Positions 32,768 to 41,307 of a stretch of DNA of 64,000 nucleotides are shown one piece after another. The stretch is from positions 1 to 64,000 of the forward strand of contig CAJUCN010000006.1 of NCBI GenBank assembly GCA_910585005.1, given 5' to 3'. The position numbers and the translations under genes are program-made. Positions within the stretch are counted from its first letter, which is position 1. Every line of letters begins with the position of its first letter. This DNA is from an uncultured Lachnospiraceae bacterium. Lineage in GTDB: Bacteria > Bacillota > Clostridia > Lachnospirales > Lachnospiraceae. Below the pieces are notes generated by a model, which saw nothing but the letters and a program-made list of their open reading frames with translations, was not told where the DNA came from and searched no databases.

Positions 32768-33832
32768 TTAAGCATTCTCATTCCAGTGCTCTAACTCTTC
32801 CCTTAACACTTCAAGAAGCTGCTCCTCAGGAACCTTTTTAACGATCTCGCCTTTCTTGATCAATAACCCCTCTCCGATACCTCCCGCAATGCCTATATCC
32901 GCCTCTTTTGCCTCTCCAGGCCCATTTACCGCGCACCCCATCACCGCAACTTTAATATCCAAAGGGAATTGTGCAGCCATAGTCTCCACTTGATTGGCAA
33001 GAGTAATCAAGTCAATCTTAGTCCTTCCACAAGTAGGGCAAGAAACTACTTCTATCCCTCCTTTGCGAAGCCCCAAGGTACGCAGAATAAGCTTTGCAGA
33101 CTTAATTTCTTCTATGGGATCGCCAGTTAGGGAAACACGGATAGTATCCCCTATTTTCTGGTTCAGGATCAATCCAAGTCCTATCGCGGATTTGATATTC
33201 CCACTGATGATCGTCCCTGATTCTGTGATTCCCACATGAAGCGGGTAATCCGTCTTCTGTGCAAGGATCTCATGAGCACGGACACACATGAGCACATCGG
33301 AAGATTTTATGCTGATGACCAGATTTTCATAGCCAAGTTCTTCTATCATATGTACCTTATCCAAAGCGCTTTCCACAAGCCCCTCCGCTGTAACACCATG
33401 GTATTTTTCTACCAGTTCTTTTTCCAATGAACCACTGTTGACACCCACACGGATAGGAATCTTTCTTTCTTTTGCAGCCGCAACTACTGCTGCCACCTTC
33501 TCCTGTCCGCCAATATTTCCAGGATTAATCCGAATCTTATCCGCACCGTTTTCTATTGCCGCAACCGCCATCTTATAATCAAAATGAATATCTGCCACAA
33601 GAGGGATAGATATCTGCTTCTTAATCTCCCTGATTGCCTGTGCCGCCTTTATCGTTGGGACAGTACACCGGATGATCTCACAGCCTGCTGCTTCCAGTTC
33701 GTGAATCTGTTCTACGGTAGCCTTTACGTCCTCCGTCCTTGTATTAGTCATAGACTGGATCAAAATCGGATTCCCTCCTCCAATCACTTTACTGCCAATT
33801 GATATTACTCTTGTATGCTCCCTGGTCATCAT
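32768..33832 (-). CDS. ispG: 4-hydroxy-3-methylbut-2-en-1-yl diphosphate synthase
   Basis: 354 residues. It converts MEcPP to HMBPP in the MEP isoprenoid pathway with a [4Fe-4S] cluster. The TIM-barrel part has IQSMTNTRTEDVKATVEQI and LVADIHFDYKMA. The cluster ligands are in SCPTCGRTKIDL (two Cys) and GCAVNGPGEAKEADIG (one Cys). It lies 15 bp after the repeat coiled-coil gene's stop and 56 bp before polC. With dxr at 37935-39086 it shows that the organism uses the MEP pathway. Confidence 0.97.
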   Translation of the reverse strand: MMTREHTRVISIGSKVIGGGNPILIQSMTNTRTEDVKATVEQIHELEAAGCEIIRCTVPTIKAAQAIREIKKQISIPLVADIHFDYKMAVAAIENGADKIRINPGNIGGQEKVAAVVAAAKERKIPIRVGVNSGSLEKELVEKYHGVTAEGLVESALDKVHMIEELGYENLVISIKSSDVLMCVRAHEILAQKTDYPLHVGITESGTIISGNIKSAIGLGLILNQKIGDTIRVSLTGDPIEEIKSAKLILRTLGLRKGGIEVVSCPTCGRTKIDLITLANQVETMAAQFPLDIKVAVMGCAVNGPGEAKEADIGIAGGIGEGLLIKKGEIVKKVPEEQLLEVLREELEHWNENA

Positions 33833-33847
33833 CTGCCTCCAATCATA

Positions 33848-34474
33848 CTACGCTGTATGTGCATTTCTGTCTTCTTTATGCATATCTAAAATACTGTGTA
33901 CCCTTTCCACTTCGTCAAGAATCATATCGCTATAATGCCTCAGACTGATTATCTCCCCTCTTACATCCGCTGTACCTTTTTTCGTCTCAACCATATCCCG
34001 CTTCAATTCAGATACATCTTTTTTCAAACCAGACACATCCTTCTTTGCCTCAGATACGTCCCTTCTTAACTCCACGATATCTGCTTTCACCTCTGCCATA
34101 TCTTCTTTCAACTCAGACACGTCCTTCTTGAGTTCAGATACATCTCCCTTTAACTCCACGATATCCGCTTTCACCTTTACCATATCTTCTTTCAACTCAG
34201 ATACGTCCTTCTTGAGTTCAGACACGTCTCTCTTTAACTCCACGATATCCGCTTTCACCTTTACCATATCTTCTTTCAGCTCAGACACGTCCTTCTTGAG
34301 TTCAGACACGTCTCTCTTTAGCTCCACGATATCCGCTTTCACCTCTGCCATATCTTCTTTCAGCTCAGACACGTCCTTCTTGAGTTCAGATACGTCTCTC
34401 TTTAACTCCACGATATCTGTTTCCATCCCTGTAACTTTTTCTAGTATCAAATCAAGTTTCTGATTCTCTGTCAT
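33848..34474 (-). CDS. Coiled-coil protein with tandem 28-residue repeats
   Basis: 208 residues. After a short N-terminus (MTENQKLDLILEKVTGMET) come five tandem copies of a 28-residue unit starting at residues 20, 48, 76, 104 and 132, each four heptads of the type D-I-V-E-L-K-R. The first four are nearly identical and the fifth is diverged. A C-terminal segment (GEIISLRHYSDMILDEVERV) resembles the end of other short coiled-coil proteins of Clostridia. There is no signal peptide or membrane segment. The function is unknown; such proteins occur as cytosolic structural or mobile-element-associated factors. The internal repeats make copy-number change likely. A strong promoter at 34553-34581 precedes it. 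Confidence 0.8.
   Translation of the reverse strand: MTENQKLDLILEKVTGMETDIVELKRDVSELKKDVSELKEDMAEVKADIVELKRDVSELKKDVSELKEDMVKVKADIVELKRDVSELKKDVSELKEDMVKVKADIVELKGDVSELKKDVSELKEDMAEVKADIVELRRDVSEAKKDVSGLKKDVSELKRDMVETKKGTADVRGEIISLRHYSDMILDEVERVHSILDMHKEDRNAHTA
33998..34417 (-). repeat. Five tandem 84-bp coding repeats
   Basis: Units at 34417-34334, 34333-34250, 34249-34166, 34165-34082 and (diverged) 34081-33998. Adjacent units differ by a few bases only, so this is a coding minisatellite able to expand or contract by slippage or recombination while staying in frame. Confidence 0.85.
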
Positions 34475-34552
34475 GAATATTCCTCCTGTATAATTAGTAT
34501 ATCACTGGTAAAAAATAAAGTCTACGCATTTCCTTCTTCTGTGTGTTGGTAC

Positions 34553-34581
34553 ATTATATCATCATTTCGACAACATATCAA
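34553..34581 (-). promoter_or_regulatory. Sigma-A promoter of the coiled-coil gene
   Basis: On the minus strand, TTGATA (34581-34576), a 17-bp spacer, TATAAT (34558-34553), about 79 bp before the ATG. It gives the coiled-coil gene, and perhaps ispG-polC, transcription independent of the kinase operon. Confidence 0.7.
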
Positions 34582-34606
34582 CCGTATAATATGAATTCAT
34601 TTTTGT

Positions 34607-35968
34607 TTATCCTCCCTTCCCAATGAGAAAAATTCTGCTCACATATACACCCCCTTCCTTTCCTTCCGCAACTATCTGTATACTGACTTCATCCTCCGGA
34701 AGGCAGATTGCTGGAATTTCAAACCGCACACATTCATCAGGCGTGTATACTGCTCCTTCCTTAAGCAGCATTTTTCTTCCCAAATCATCGCGCATTTCCA
34801 CCCACAGACGATTTTCGCTTTCGCCAGCGTAGGCTGCTTCCTGCTGCCAGGAACAGGAACTATTTTTTGTCCCTTCCCAAACGCTGCCCGCTAAGAAAAG
34901 CAAAATAGCATACAGCCCTAAAAACTTCTTTTCCGTATACCAAATACTTTTCTCCTGCCTGTAGGACTTCGTAGAACCTTTTTTCCGTCTCCTCAAAAAA
35001 AGGTCCAGCGCTATCGCTGCTCCAATCAAGAATAGCGGCCTGTACAAAAAAGGAAAAGGAATTTCATTTGCTGCTACCCCTACATGCAAAGGTACGAGTA
35101 ACGCCCCGGCGCCAGCCAGAAAAAGTCCATACACGCTTCCCGTCTTCAGATACCACAAGATTCTTTCTCCACATCTGTTCTGTTCATAGCAAAGCAACGC
35201 TTCCTTTAATTCATCCATTGTCTGATACCGCCATTCCCTTTCCTCGCAGAGGCCTTTTTCTACGATACCTTCTAACTGCCTTGGAATGCTTTTATCAAAT
35301 TTCCTGACAGGCAGGCGTATGCCCCCATATTCCACAGGATTTTTCCCTGTAAGCATTTCATGGAGTACCGCGCAAAGTGCATAAATATCCCATGTCTTAT
35401 CCCCCTTTGCTCCCTTCCATTGATCACCCGGACAGTATCCCAGCGTGCCTGCCTGCCAATACTGTCCATGACGTGTACCTGTTTCCTGCATAGCTGCGCC
35501 AAAATCAACTAGCTTTACCGTTCCGTCCGGCCGTATCATGATATTTTCCGGCTTAAGGTCGCGATAGATCACCGCCTGCCCCCTGCTATGAAGATAAGAC
35601 AGGACATCGCATAATTCCACCGCCCACCTAATCGCCTGTTTTACTTCTACCCTTCCGTTTTTCTGCAGATGATCCCTCAAGGTAACTCCTTCCACATATT
35701 CCATCACCAGATACTTTCTATCTGCTTCCTCAAAAAAATCATAGACTCCAGGCAGTCCCGAATGCTGCAATCCCTTCAAGAGAATCACCTCCTGTACCTG
35801 ATCTTTTCTCCCTTCCTCCTTTTTACATATTCTCTCTTTCACTGCCGCCATCCTGTCCAAATGCATGTCCCTTGCCAGATAAACGGTTCCTTCTGCGCCT
35901 TGTCCAATAGGCTTTACAATCTCATATTTCTGCAGCAGCACTTCTCCTGGTTTTTTCAAAATGATCAA
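34607..35968 (-). CDS. Membrane-anchored Ser/Thr protein kinase (PknB/PrkC-like, no PASTA)
   Basis: 453 residues. The Hanks-type kinase domain (about 15-275) has GQGAEGTVYLA, catalytic Lys44 (AAVKE), VIYRDLKPENIM with Asp137, DFGAA (155-159) and AGTLGYCPGDQW as activation/P+1 loop, so it looks active. Three or so hydrophobic segments follow (about 290-310, 318-335, 360-380), then an 80-residue C-terminal domain ending ICLPEDEVSIQIVAEGKEGG. No PASTA repeats are present, unlike cell-wall-sensing PrkC. The start overlaps the PP2C gene by 4 bp (ATGA), a classic kinase/phosphatase pair. Targets are unknown; the FHA domain of EssC is one candidate reader. Confidence 0.93.
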   Translation of the reverse strand: MIILKKPGEVLLQKYEIVKPIGQGAEGTVYLARDMHLDRMAAVKERICKKEEGRKDQVQEVILLKGLQHSGLPGVYDFFEEADRKYLVMEYVEGVTLRDHLQKNGRVEVKQAIRWAVELCDVLSYLHSRGQAVIYRDLKPENIMIRPDGTVKLVDFGAAMQETGTRHGQYWQAGTLGYCPGDQWKGAKGDKTWDIYALCAVLHEMLTGKNPVEYGGIRLPVRKFDKSIPRQLEGIVEKGLCEEREWRYQTMDELKEALLCYEQNRCGERILWYLKTGSVYGLFLAGAGALLVPLHVGVAANEIPFPFLYRPLFLIGAAIALDLFLRRRKKGSTKSYRQEKSIWYTEKKFLGLYAILLFLAGSVWEGTKNSSCSWQQEAAYAGESENRLWVEMRDDLGRKMLLKEGAVYTPDECVRFEIPAICLPEDEVSIQIVAEGKEGGVYVSRIFLIGKGG

Positions 35969-36702
35969 GCCCTCCTTCTCCTAGTTTGACCCCATCCACA
36001 AACTTTCACATATACCGCCGACATATTATCCTTTTCCCCTCTCTTCATTCCCCACCTTGCCATTTCTCCAAGGCGGCCATCGATCTGCTGCTCCTCATCT
36101 ATCTGTACTGGTTCCAAAAGTCCCATGCTTTCTTCCGACTGTTTTCTGTAAAATCCATCTGTACACAACAAAAAACCACTTTTTCCATGCGCTTTCCCCA
36201 CTCTCATATAAGGAACCTGAAAGGGAAAAGACCCCATACACTTTGTCAGCCTGCCATATTTATCCCTATGATCCACCGTCAACACATTCCGTTTGTTTTT
36301 CCTGTAAAGGTATATACGGCTGTCCCCTATATGCAGGATCAAATATTTCCCTTTCCACAAAAGAAGAAGGGAAACTGTAGCTCCCAGATCTATATCCCGT
36401 TCTGTTCCATATCTTGCCAGATTTTGCCGCATTTCATAAAAAACCCGTAATAGATTTCTTTGGAATGCCTTGATTCCCTTTCCTCTTTCCGCCAGCGGAA
36501 GTAATTGCCGGTGGAAATTTTCAATCAATTTTTCACAAATATAGCCACTGGCATTTTCCCCCTCCGAAAGCCCACCGATCCCATCGCTGACCGTTGCCAT
36601 AAACAATCTGCCATAATGTGTATATGCTTGCTGCAAAGCAATAGAATCCTGATTGGACACTCGTCCCCCCTGATTCCAGTAAACACCAGAAAATAATTTC
36701 AA
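35965..36702 (-). CDS. PP2C-family Ser/Thr protein phosphatase
   Basis: About 245 residues using TTG 36702, with GAAAGG 12 bp upstream; a frame from TTG 36768 adds 22 residues without a ribosome site. Motifs: GGRVSNQDSI, ATVSDGIGGLSEGE (metal-binding Asp), LGATVSLLLL, LHIGDSRIYLYR, FLLCTDGFYRK and EKDNMSAVYVKV, all in PP2C order. A metal-dependent phosphatase that should reverse the kinase whose gene overlaps its end. There is no membrane segment. The pair is transcribed just downstream of the rseP terminator. Confidence 0.9.
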   Translation of the reverse strand: MKLFSGVYWNQGGRVSNQDSIALQQAYTHYGRLFMATVSDGIGGLSEGENASGYICEKLIENFHRQLLPLAERGKGIKAFQRNLLRVFYEMRQNLARYGTERDIDLGATVSLLLLWKGKYLILHIGDSRIYLYRKNKRNVLTVDHRDKYGRLTKCMGSFPFQVPYMRVGKAHGKSGFLLCTDGFYRKQSEESMGLLEPVQIDEEQQIDGRLGEMARWGMKRGEKDNMSAVYVKVCGWGQTRRRRA

Positions 36703-36789
36703 ATGTAAAACCAACCTTTCCCAAAATTGAAATGCTGCAGAGATCTCTGCAATTGATTTTCTGAACAAAAGAATAATTTATTTTACCCT

Positions 36790-36860
36790 GTCTAAATAAA
36801 AAAATCCATTGTACAAAATAACCAAAATACTATTTTCGGTAATTTTGCACAACGGATTTT
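36790..36860 (-). terminator. Terminator at the end of the frr-rseP operon
   Basis: A long imperfect stem, 36801-36823 with 36838-36860 (AAAATCCATTGT versus ACAACGGATTTT ends), followed on the minus strand by TTTTTTTATTTAG. It lies 19 bp after the rseP stop. Confidence 0.75.
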
Positions 36861-36879
36861 AATTCAAATCTTATTTTAG

Positions 36880-37932
36880 TTAAAAAAACTTTGTTATGTC
36901 ATTAAAAAGAACAAACACCGTCAACACAATAATAGCCATCATTCCCGCCAAATGAACTAAGCCTTCCTTTTCCGGAGGAATTGGCTTCCCCCGCACTGCC
37001 TCTATCAGCAAAAATACCAAACGCCCGCCGTCCAGCGCCGGAAGGGGTAAAAGGTTCATGATACCAAGATTCACAGACAAAAGAAGTGCAATGTTGATCA
37101 TATTGATCACTACCTCCCAGATGCCATATGGTTTTACCGTATCGTAAACCTCATCCACCATCTTAACAAGTCCTACTGGCCCTGCCACATCATCTTTTGA
37201 AAGCTGTCCTCTTACCAGCATTCCCAAGCTTTTAAAGGTCGTCTCTGCAAAAAACTTCATCGTATAAAAAGAATACTGGAACGTTTGAGGGACATTGCAT
37301 TTTAAATACTGCCCCACGCTGATCCCCATATAGTACCGCCCGGCCGCCTCATCATAAACCGGATCAAGCACAGTGGTATGCTTTTGCCCATCCCGCATAT
37401 AAGTGATTTCCAATGACTCACCCTTCGTATTAAGCTGGGAGATCACCGTGATCTCTCCGCCTAAATGAACATTCTTCCCATTAATCCTGGTGATCACATC
37501 TCCCGCTTCCAATCCTGCCTCCTGGGCGCTGCTCCCTTCGTTGACCGAATACACTTCTGTGGTAGTCACCCCGCAGGTCCACACAATGATCAGCGCCATC
37601 ACATAAGCAGTCAGGAAATTAAATAGCGGCCCGGCAAAGATCGTTGAAAACCTTGCCCAAATGGGCGCACTGCCAAACGCTCCTTCAGACTCTTCTCCCT
37701 TTTCCCCAACAAGGCCATCTTCACCTTCAAACATACATGCCCCGCCAAGTGGAAACAGCTTTAAAGAATATTTGGTCCCTCCCCGTGTAAAGGAAAATAA
37801 AGATGGTCCCATCCCAATAAAAAATTCCACCACATGAATCCTGTTCTTTTTCGCAACAATAAAGTGGCCAAACTCATGGGATATTACCACAATAAAAAAA
37901 ATGATCAGAAATAAAATAATAGATACCGCCAA
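36880..37932 (-). CDS. rseP: RIP zinc metalloprotease (site-2 protease)
   Basis: 350 residues. The first membrane helix carries the active site ISHEFGHF (His19, Glu20, His23). A PDZ domain sits at about 120-205 (VNEGSSAQEAGLEAGDVITR). The later helix has LGIMNLLPLPALDGGRLVF, the LDG motif that gives the third zinc ligand. The family cleaves anti-sigma factors and signal-peptide remnants inside the membrane. It lies 2 bp after dxr, the standard order in Firmicutes. Confidence 0.96.
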   Translation of the reverse strand: MAVSIILFLIIFFIVVISHEFGHFIVAKKNRIHVVEFFIGMGPSLFSFTRGGTKYSLKLFPLGGACMFEGEDGLVGEKGEESEGAFGSAPIWARFSTIFAGPLFNFLTAYVMALIIVWTCGVTTTEVYSVNEGSSAQEAGLEAGDVITRINGKNVHLGGEITVISQLNTKGESLEITYMRDGQKHTTVLDPVYDEAAGRYYMGISVGQYLKCNVPQTFQYSFYTMKFFAETTFKSLGMLVRGQLSKDDVAGPVGLVKMVDEVYDTVKPYGIWEVVINMINIALLLSVNLGIMNLLPLPALDGGRLVFLLIEAVRGKPIPPEKEGLVHLAGMMAIIVLTVFVLFNDITKFF

Positions 37933-37934
37933 TC

Positions 37935-39086
37935 TTAACGCCTCCTGCTATCATGCAAAATATAGTCATACGCTTCCGCTTCAGCATCAAGGATCTGCTC
38001 CACGGAAGGATCTATGATCGTTTTATGGGATTCCATTGCCCCCTGTATCAGATCATATATTTCCAGAAATCTGATCTTTTTCTCCAAAAACAAAGCAACC
38101 GCCTTTTCATTGGCTGCGTTAAACACTGTAGGCATACTGCCTCCTTCTGCAATAGCCTGATATGCCATGGAAAGTCCCCGAAAGGTCTCCACATCCGGCT
38201 TTTCAAAGGTAAGAGAACCCAATTCAAAAAAATCTACCCGTTTCCCTTCCATAGGCTTTCTGTCCGGATAAAATAAAGCATACTGGATAGGAAGCTTCAT
38301 ATCAGGCACTCCTAACTGCGCCATAATTCCACCATCAGCATATTCCACCATAGAATGAATAATACTCTGTGGATGAACGATCACCTGTATTGCTTCCGGC
38401 TCCACCCCAAACAGCCACTTTGCTTCGATCACTTCCAATCCTTTGTTCACCAGTGTAGAAGAATCCACCGTAATCTTTTTTCCCATAGACCAGTTTGGAT
38501 GCTTTAGGGCATCTTCAACCGTAATATTTTCAAGTTCTTTCCGCCCTCTGCCACGGAATGGCCCGCCAGATGCCGTAAGAAGGATCTTTCTCACACGTTC
38601 CCTGTTTTCCCCATGCATGGACTGGAAAATAGCGCTGTGTTCGCTATCCACCGGCAAAATGGATACCTTTTTTTCTTTGGCCAGGGGCATAATCAGATGT
38701 CCTGCCGTAACCAGCGTTTCCTTATTTGCCAGGGCAATATCTTTGCCCGCCTGGATAGCAGCTATGGTAGGTTTTATCCCTATCATTCCCACAATTGCAG
38801 TAACCAAAACATCCATTTCCGGCCATACTGCCAGCTCCAAAAGCCCTTCCATCCCGCTTAAAATCCTGGTCTGGGTATCTGATACCCTGCCTTTCAATTC
38901 AGATGCCGCCTCTTCGCTCCACAGGACTGCAATTTCCGGTGAAAACTCCCTGATCTGTTCCTCCATCTTTAAAACGCTGTTTCCCGCCGCAAGGGCAATA
39001 ACCTGAAGTTCCCTATTATTTCTTACGATCTCAAGTGTCTGGGTACCGATTGAACCGGTAGAACCCAATATCCCTATTTTTTTCAT
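37935..39086 (-). CDS. dxr: 1-deoxy-D-xylulose-5-phosphate reductoisomerase
   Basis: 383 residues. Second step of the MEP pathway, NADPH-dependent. Motifs: GSTGSIGTQTLEIVR (nucleotide fold), ALANKETLVTAG, PVDSEHSAIFQ (metal and substrate binding), LTASGGPFRGR and HPNWSMGKKITVDSSTLVNK. Full length. It lies between cdsA (11 bp upstream) and rseP. Confidence 0.97.
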   Translation of the reverse strand: MKKIGILGSTGSIGTQTLEIVRNNRELQVIALAAGNSVLKMEEQIREFSPEIAVLWSEEAASELKGRVSDTQTRILSGMEGLLELAVWPEMDVLVTAIVGMIGIKPTIAAIQAGKDIALANKETLVTAGHLIMPLAKEKKVSILPVDSEHSAIFQSMHGENRERVRKILLTASGGPFRGRGRKELENITVEDALKHPNWSMGKKITVDSSTLVNKGLEVIEAKWLFGVEPEAIQVIVHPQSIIHSMVEYADGGIMAQLGVPDMKLPIQYALFYPDRKPMEGKRVDFFELGSLTFEKPDVETFRGLSMAYQAIAEGGSMPTVFNAANEKAVALFLEKKIRFLEIYDLIQGAMESHKTIIDPSVEQILDAEAEAYDYILHDSRRR

Positions 39087-39097
39087 CCAAAATCTCC

Positions 39098-39922
39098 TTA
39101 AGCGCGTATCAAAAGCAATACAAGAAAATAGACCATGGGCGCAGTAAAAATCACACTGTCAAAACGGTCCATCACCCCGCCATGTCCCGGTATCAATTTC
39201 CCATAATCCTTAATCTCATGGTTACGCTTGATCGCGGAAGCCGCCAAGTCTCCTACTTGGGAAATAACAGCCCCCACCGCACTGATCAATACAAATACCC
39301 ATGTAATCTTCTGTTCGCTGACTACAGGCTCCACAATCAAATACCCATATAATGCGCCTACCAGCGCCGCACCCACTACGCCGCCTACTGCGCCTTCTAT
39401 AGACTTTTTAGGGCTAAGCACCGGCGCCAGCTTATGTTTCCCGATAAGCATTCCCACCAAATATGCACAAGTATCACAGATCCATGAGCTGATAAAGATC
39501 ATCCAGACTGAATAAACCCCATAGGACAACTCCCGCACCAAATAAATAAAAGAAAGCATGACCGGGGCATACGCTACACAAAAGAAAGCACACATAATCT
39601 GTTCCGCATGATACTTGGGAAATGCAAATACATACAGGAACATAAATGCAACTAAAATAGTGATTAGCATGAGAAACAGGTAAATCGGGCTGGTTCCAAA
39701 AACCATCAATAGATAGTAGGCTGTAATCCCTGCATATCCGATCATCTCTAAACTGCCCACTCTGCCATCCTTCCCTGACAGGCCACATACTTTTGTAAGT
39801 TCACGGAACGCTGTAAGCGCCAAAAAGAGAAGTACCGCCGCAAGCAGATATCCTCCGCTTAATATCGTAAGCAACGCAAGAACTACAAGGATGGCGCTGC
39901 TCATAAGCCTGGTTATAAACAT
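39098..39922 (-). CDS. cdsA: Phosphatidate cytidylyltransferase
   Basis: 274 residues with about eight membrane helices and the CdsA signature near the C-terminus (SQVGDLAASAIKRNHEIKDY, then GKLIPGHGGVMDRFDSVIF). It makes CDP-diacylglycerol for phospholipid synthesis. Its start is 3 bp after the uppS stop. Confidence 0.96.
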   Translation of the reverse strand: MFITRLMSSAILVVLALLTILSGGYLLAAVLLFLALTAFRELTKVCGLSGKDGRVGSLEMIGYAGITAYYLLMVFGTSPIYLFLMLITILVAFMFLYVFAFPKYHAEQIMCAFFCVAYAPVMLSFIYLVRELSYGVYSVWMIFISSWICDTCAYLVGMLIGKHKLAPVLSPKKSIEGAVGGVVGAALVGALYGYLIVEPVVSEQKITWVFVLISAVGAVISQVGDLAASAIKRNHEIKDYGKLIPGHGGVMDRFDSVIFTAPMVYFLVLLLIRA

Positions 39923-39925
39923 TGC

Positions 39926-40651
39926 CTATCCCTCCTTTATCAGACCGTATCTTCTGTCTCTATGATTATATGCTTCTACGGCCTTTTCCAATTCTTCCTT
40001 TGAAAAATCAGGCCAAGCTACAGGCGTAAAATAAAACTCCGTATAAGCAAGCTGCCACAAAAGAAAGTTAGATATTCTTTGTTCCATGCAAGTCCTGATC
40101 AAAAGATCCGGTTCCGGCAGCCCGCCAGTATCCAGCGTATCTGACAAATATTCTTCCGTGATATCCTCCAGGGAAAGGGAGCCGTCTTTGACTTTCCGGG
40201 CAATTTCTTTTACTGCACGGACAATCTCGTCCCTGCCTCCATAATTTAAGGCTATCTGGAAATGAAGCCCGTCATTTTCCTTCGTGGCTTCCTCCAATTC
40301 CCTGATCCGTTTCCTGATATCCTCATCCAACCCGGTCTTGTCTCCAATTACCCTAACGCACATACGGTTCTTTTTTGCTGTGCTAAGGCATGTTCTCATA
40401 TAGTTCCGCAACAATTTCATTAAGGCATCCACTTCCTCTTTCGGGCGGTTCCAATTCTCTGTACTAAACGCATAAACAGTAAGGTACTCTATTCCCATCC
40501 GATATGCCTCTTCACAGATAATCTCTACATTTTTAGCCCCTTGGGCATGTCCATAATTCCTGGGCATTCCCTTCCTTTTTGCCCATCTGCCATTTCCATC
40601 CAAAATAATCGCCACATGTCTGGGCATAACCCTTCCCTTTTGCTCCGCCAT
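39926..40651 (-). CDS. uppS: Undecaprenyl diphosphate synthase
   Basis: 241 residues. A cis-prenyltransferase making the C55 lipid carrier for cell-wall synthesis. It has IILDGNGRWAKRKGMPRNYGH (catalytic Asp), VYAFSTENWNRPKEEV and the C-terminal diphosphate-binding block. In that block the usual RT(S/G)GEQRxSNFLLWQ reads RTCMEQRISNFLLWQ, so the small Ser/Gly-Gly pair is Cys-Met. All charged residues of the block are kept. It is a normal member of the frr-uppS-cdsA-dxr-rseP operon. Confidence 0.95.
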   Translation of the reverse strand: MAEQKGRVMPRHVAIILDGNGRWAKRKGMPRNYGHAQGAKNVEIICEEAYRMGIEYLTVYAFSTENWNRPKEEVDALMKLLRNYMRTCLSTAKKNRMCVRVIGDKTGLDEDIRKRIRELEEATKENDGLHFQIALNYGGRDEIVRAVKEIARKVKDGSLSLEDITEEYLSDTLDTGGLPEPDLLIRTCMEQRISNFLLWQLAYTEFYFTPVAWPDFSKEELEKAVEAYNHRDRRYGLIKEG

Positions 40652-40730
40652 AATTTACACCTTTCCAATCTGTTACAAGTATAGAGGGGCAACGATCTGC
40701 ACGAAATCGCATACCCCTCCTCTTTCCTTC

Positions 40731-41294
40731 TTATACCGTAAGAATTTCCTTTGATTTTTCTTCCATCAGCTTATCCACATCTTTAATATACTTATCCGTA
40801 AGCTTTTGAAGATTGTCTGTAAGTTCTTTGATCTCATCCTCAGAAACTTCCGCTTTGGCAAGCTTCTTAAATGCATCATTGCCATCTCTTCTGATATTGC
40901 GGACTGCTACCTTACATTCCTCAGCCTTCTTCTTCACATCCTTCACCAGATCTTTTCTGCGCTCTTCCGTGAGTTCCGGAAATACCAGCCGGATAACAGC
41001 CCCATCGTTAGAAGGAGTAATTCCAATATCGGAAGCAAGGATGGCCTTTTCTATGCTTTTGATCAGGCTTTTCTCCCATGGTGCAATCTGGATCATCCGC
41101 GCTTCAGGGATGGTGATATTCCCCACCTGCTGGACAGGCGTAGGCGTTCCATAATAATCCACTTTCAGTTTATCCAGTACATGAGGATTTGCACGTCCAG
41201 CCCTTATCCCCAGATAGTCTCCCTCTAAATGTTCATAGGTCTTTCTCATTTTTTCGTCATATACTTTAATTCTCTCATCCATACCTAAAACCAT
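40731..41294 (-). CDS. frr: Ribosome recycling factor
   Basis: 187 residues as drawn. Relatives begin at MDERIKVYDEKM (ATG 41282), so the first four residues may not be translated. Three-helix-bundle motifs: IRAGRANPHVLDKLKVDYYG, MIQIAPWEKSLIKSIEKAI and FPELTEERRKDLVKDVKKKA. It releases ribosomes after termination together with EF-G. It lies 13 bp after pyrH. Confidence 0.97.
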   Translation of the reverse strand: MVLGMDERIKVYDEKMRKTYEHLEGDYLGIRAGRANPHVLDKLKVDYYGTPTPVQQVGNITIPEARMIQIAPWEKSLIKSIEKAILASDIGITPSNDGAVIRLVFPELTEERRKDLVKDVKKKAEECKVAVRNIRRDGNDAFKKLAKAEVSEDEIKELTDNLQKLTDKYIKDVDKLMEEKSKEILTV

Positions 41295-41307
41295 ACCTTT
41301 CCCCGAT

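Noticed and set aside
33998..34417. Tandem repeats considered as a CRISPR array
   Set aside because: Units are contiguous 84-bp coding repeats without unique spacers and stay in one reading frame.
34607..35968. Kinase considered as the missing EssB pseudokinase of the T7SS
   Set aside because: All catalytic residues (Lys44, Asp137, DFG) are present and the C-terminus does not look like EssB.
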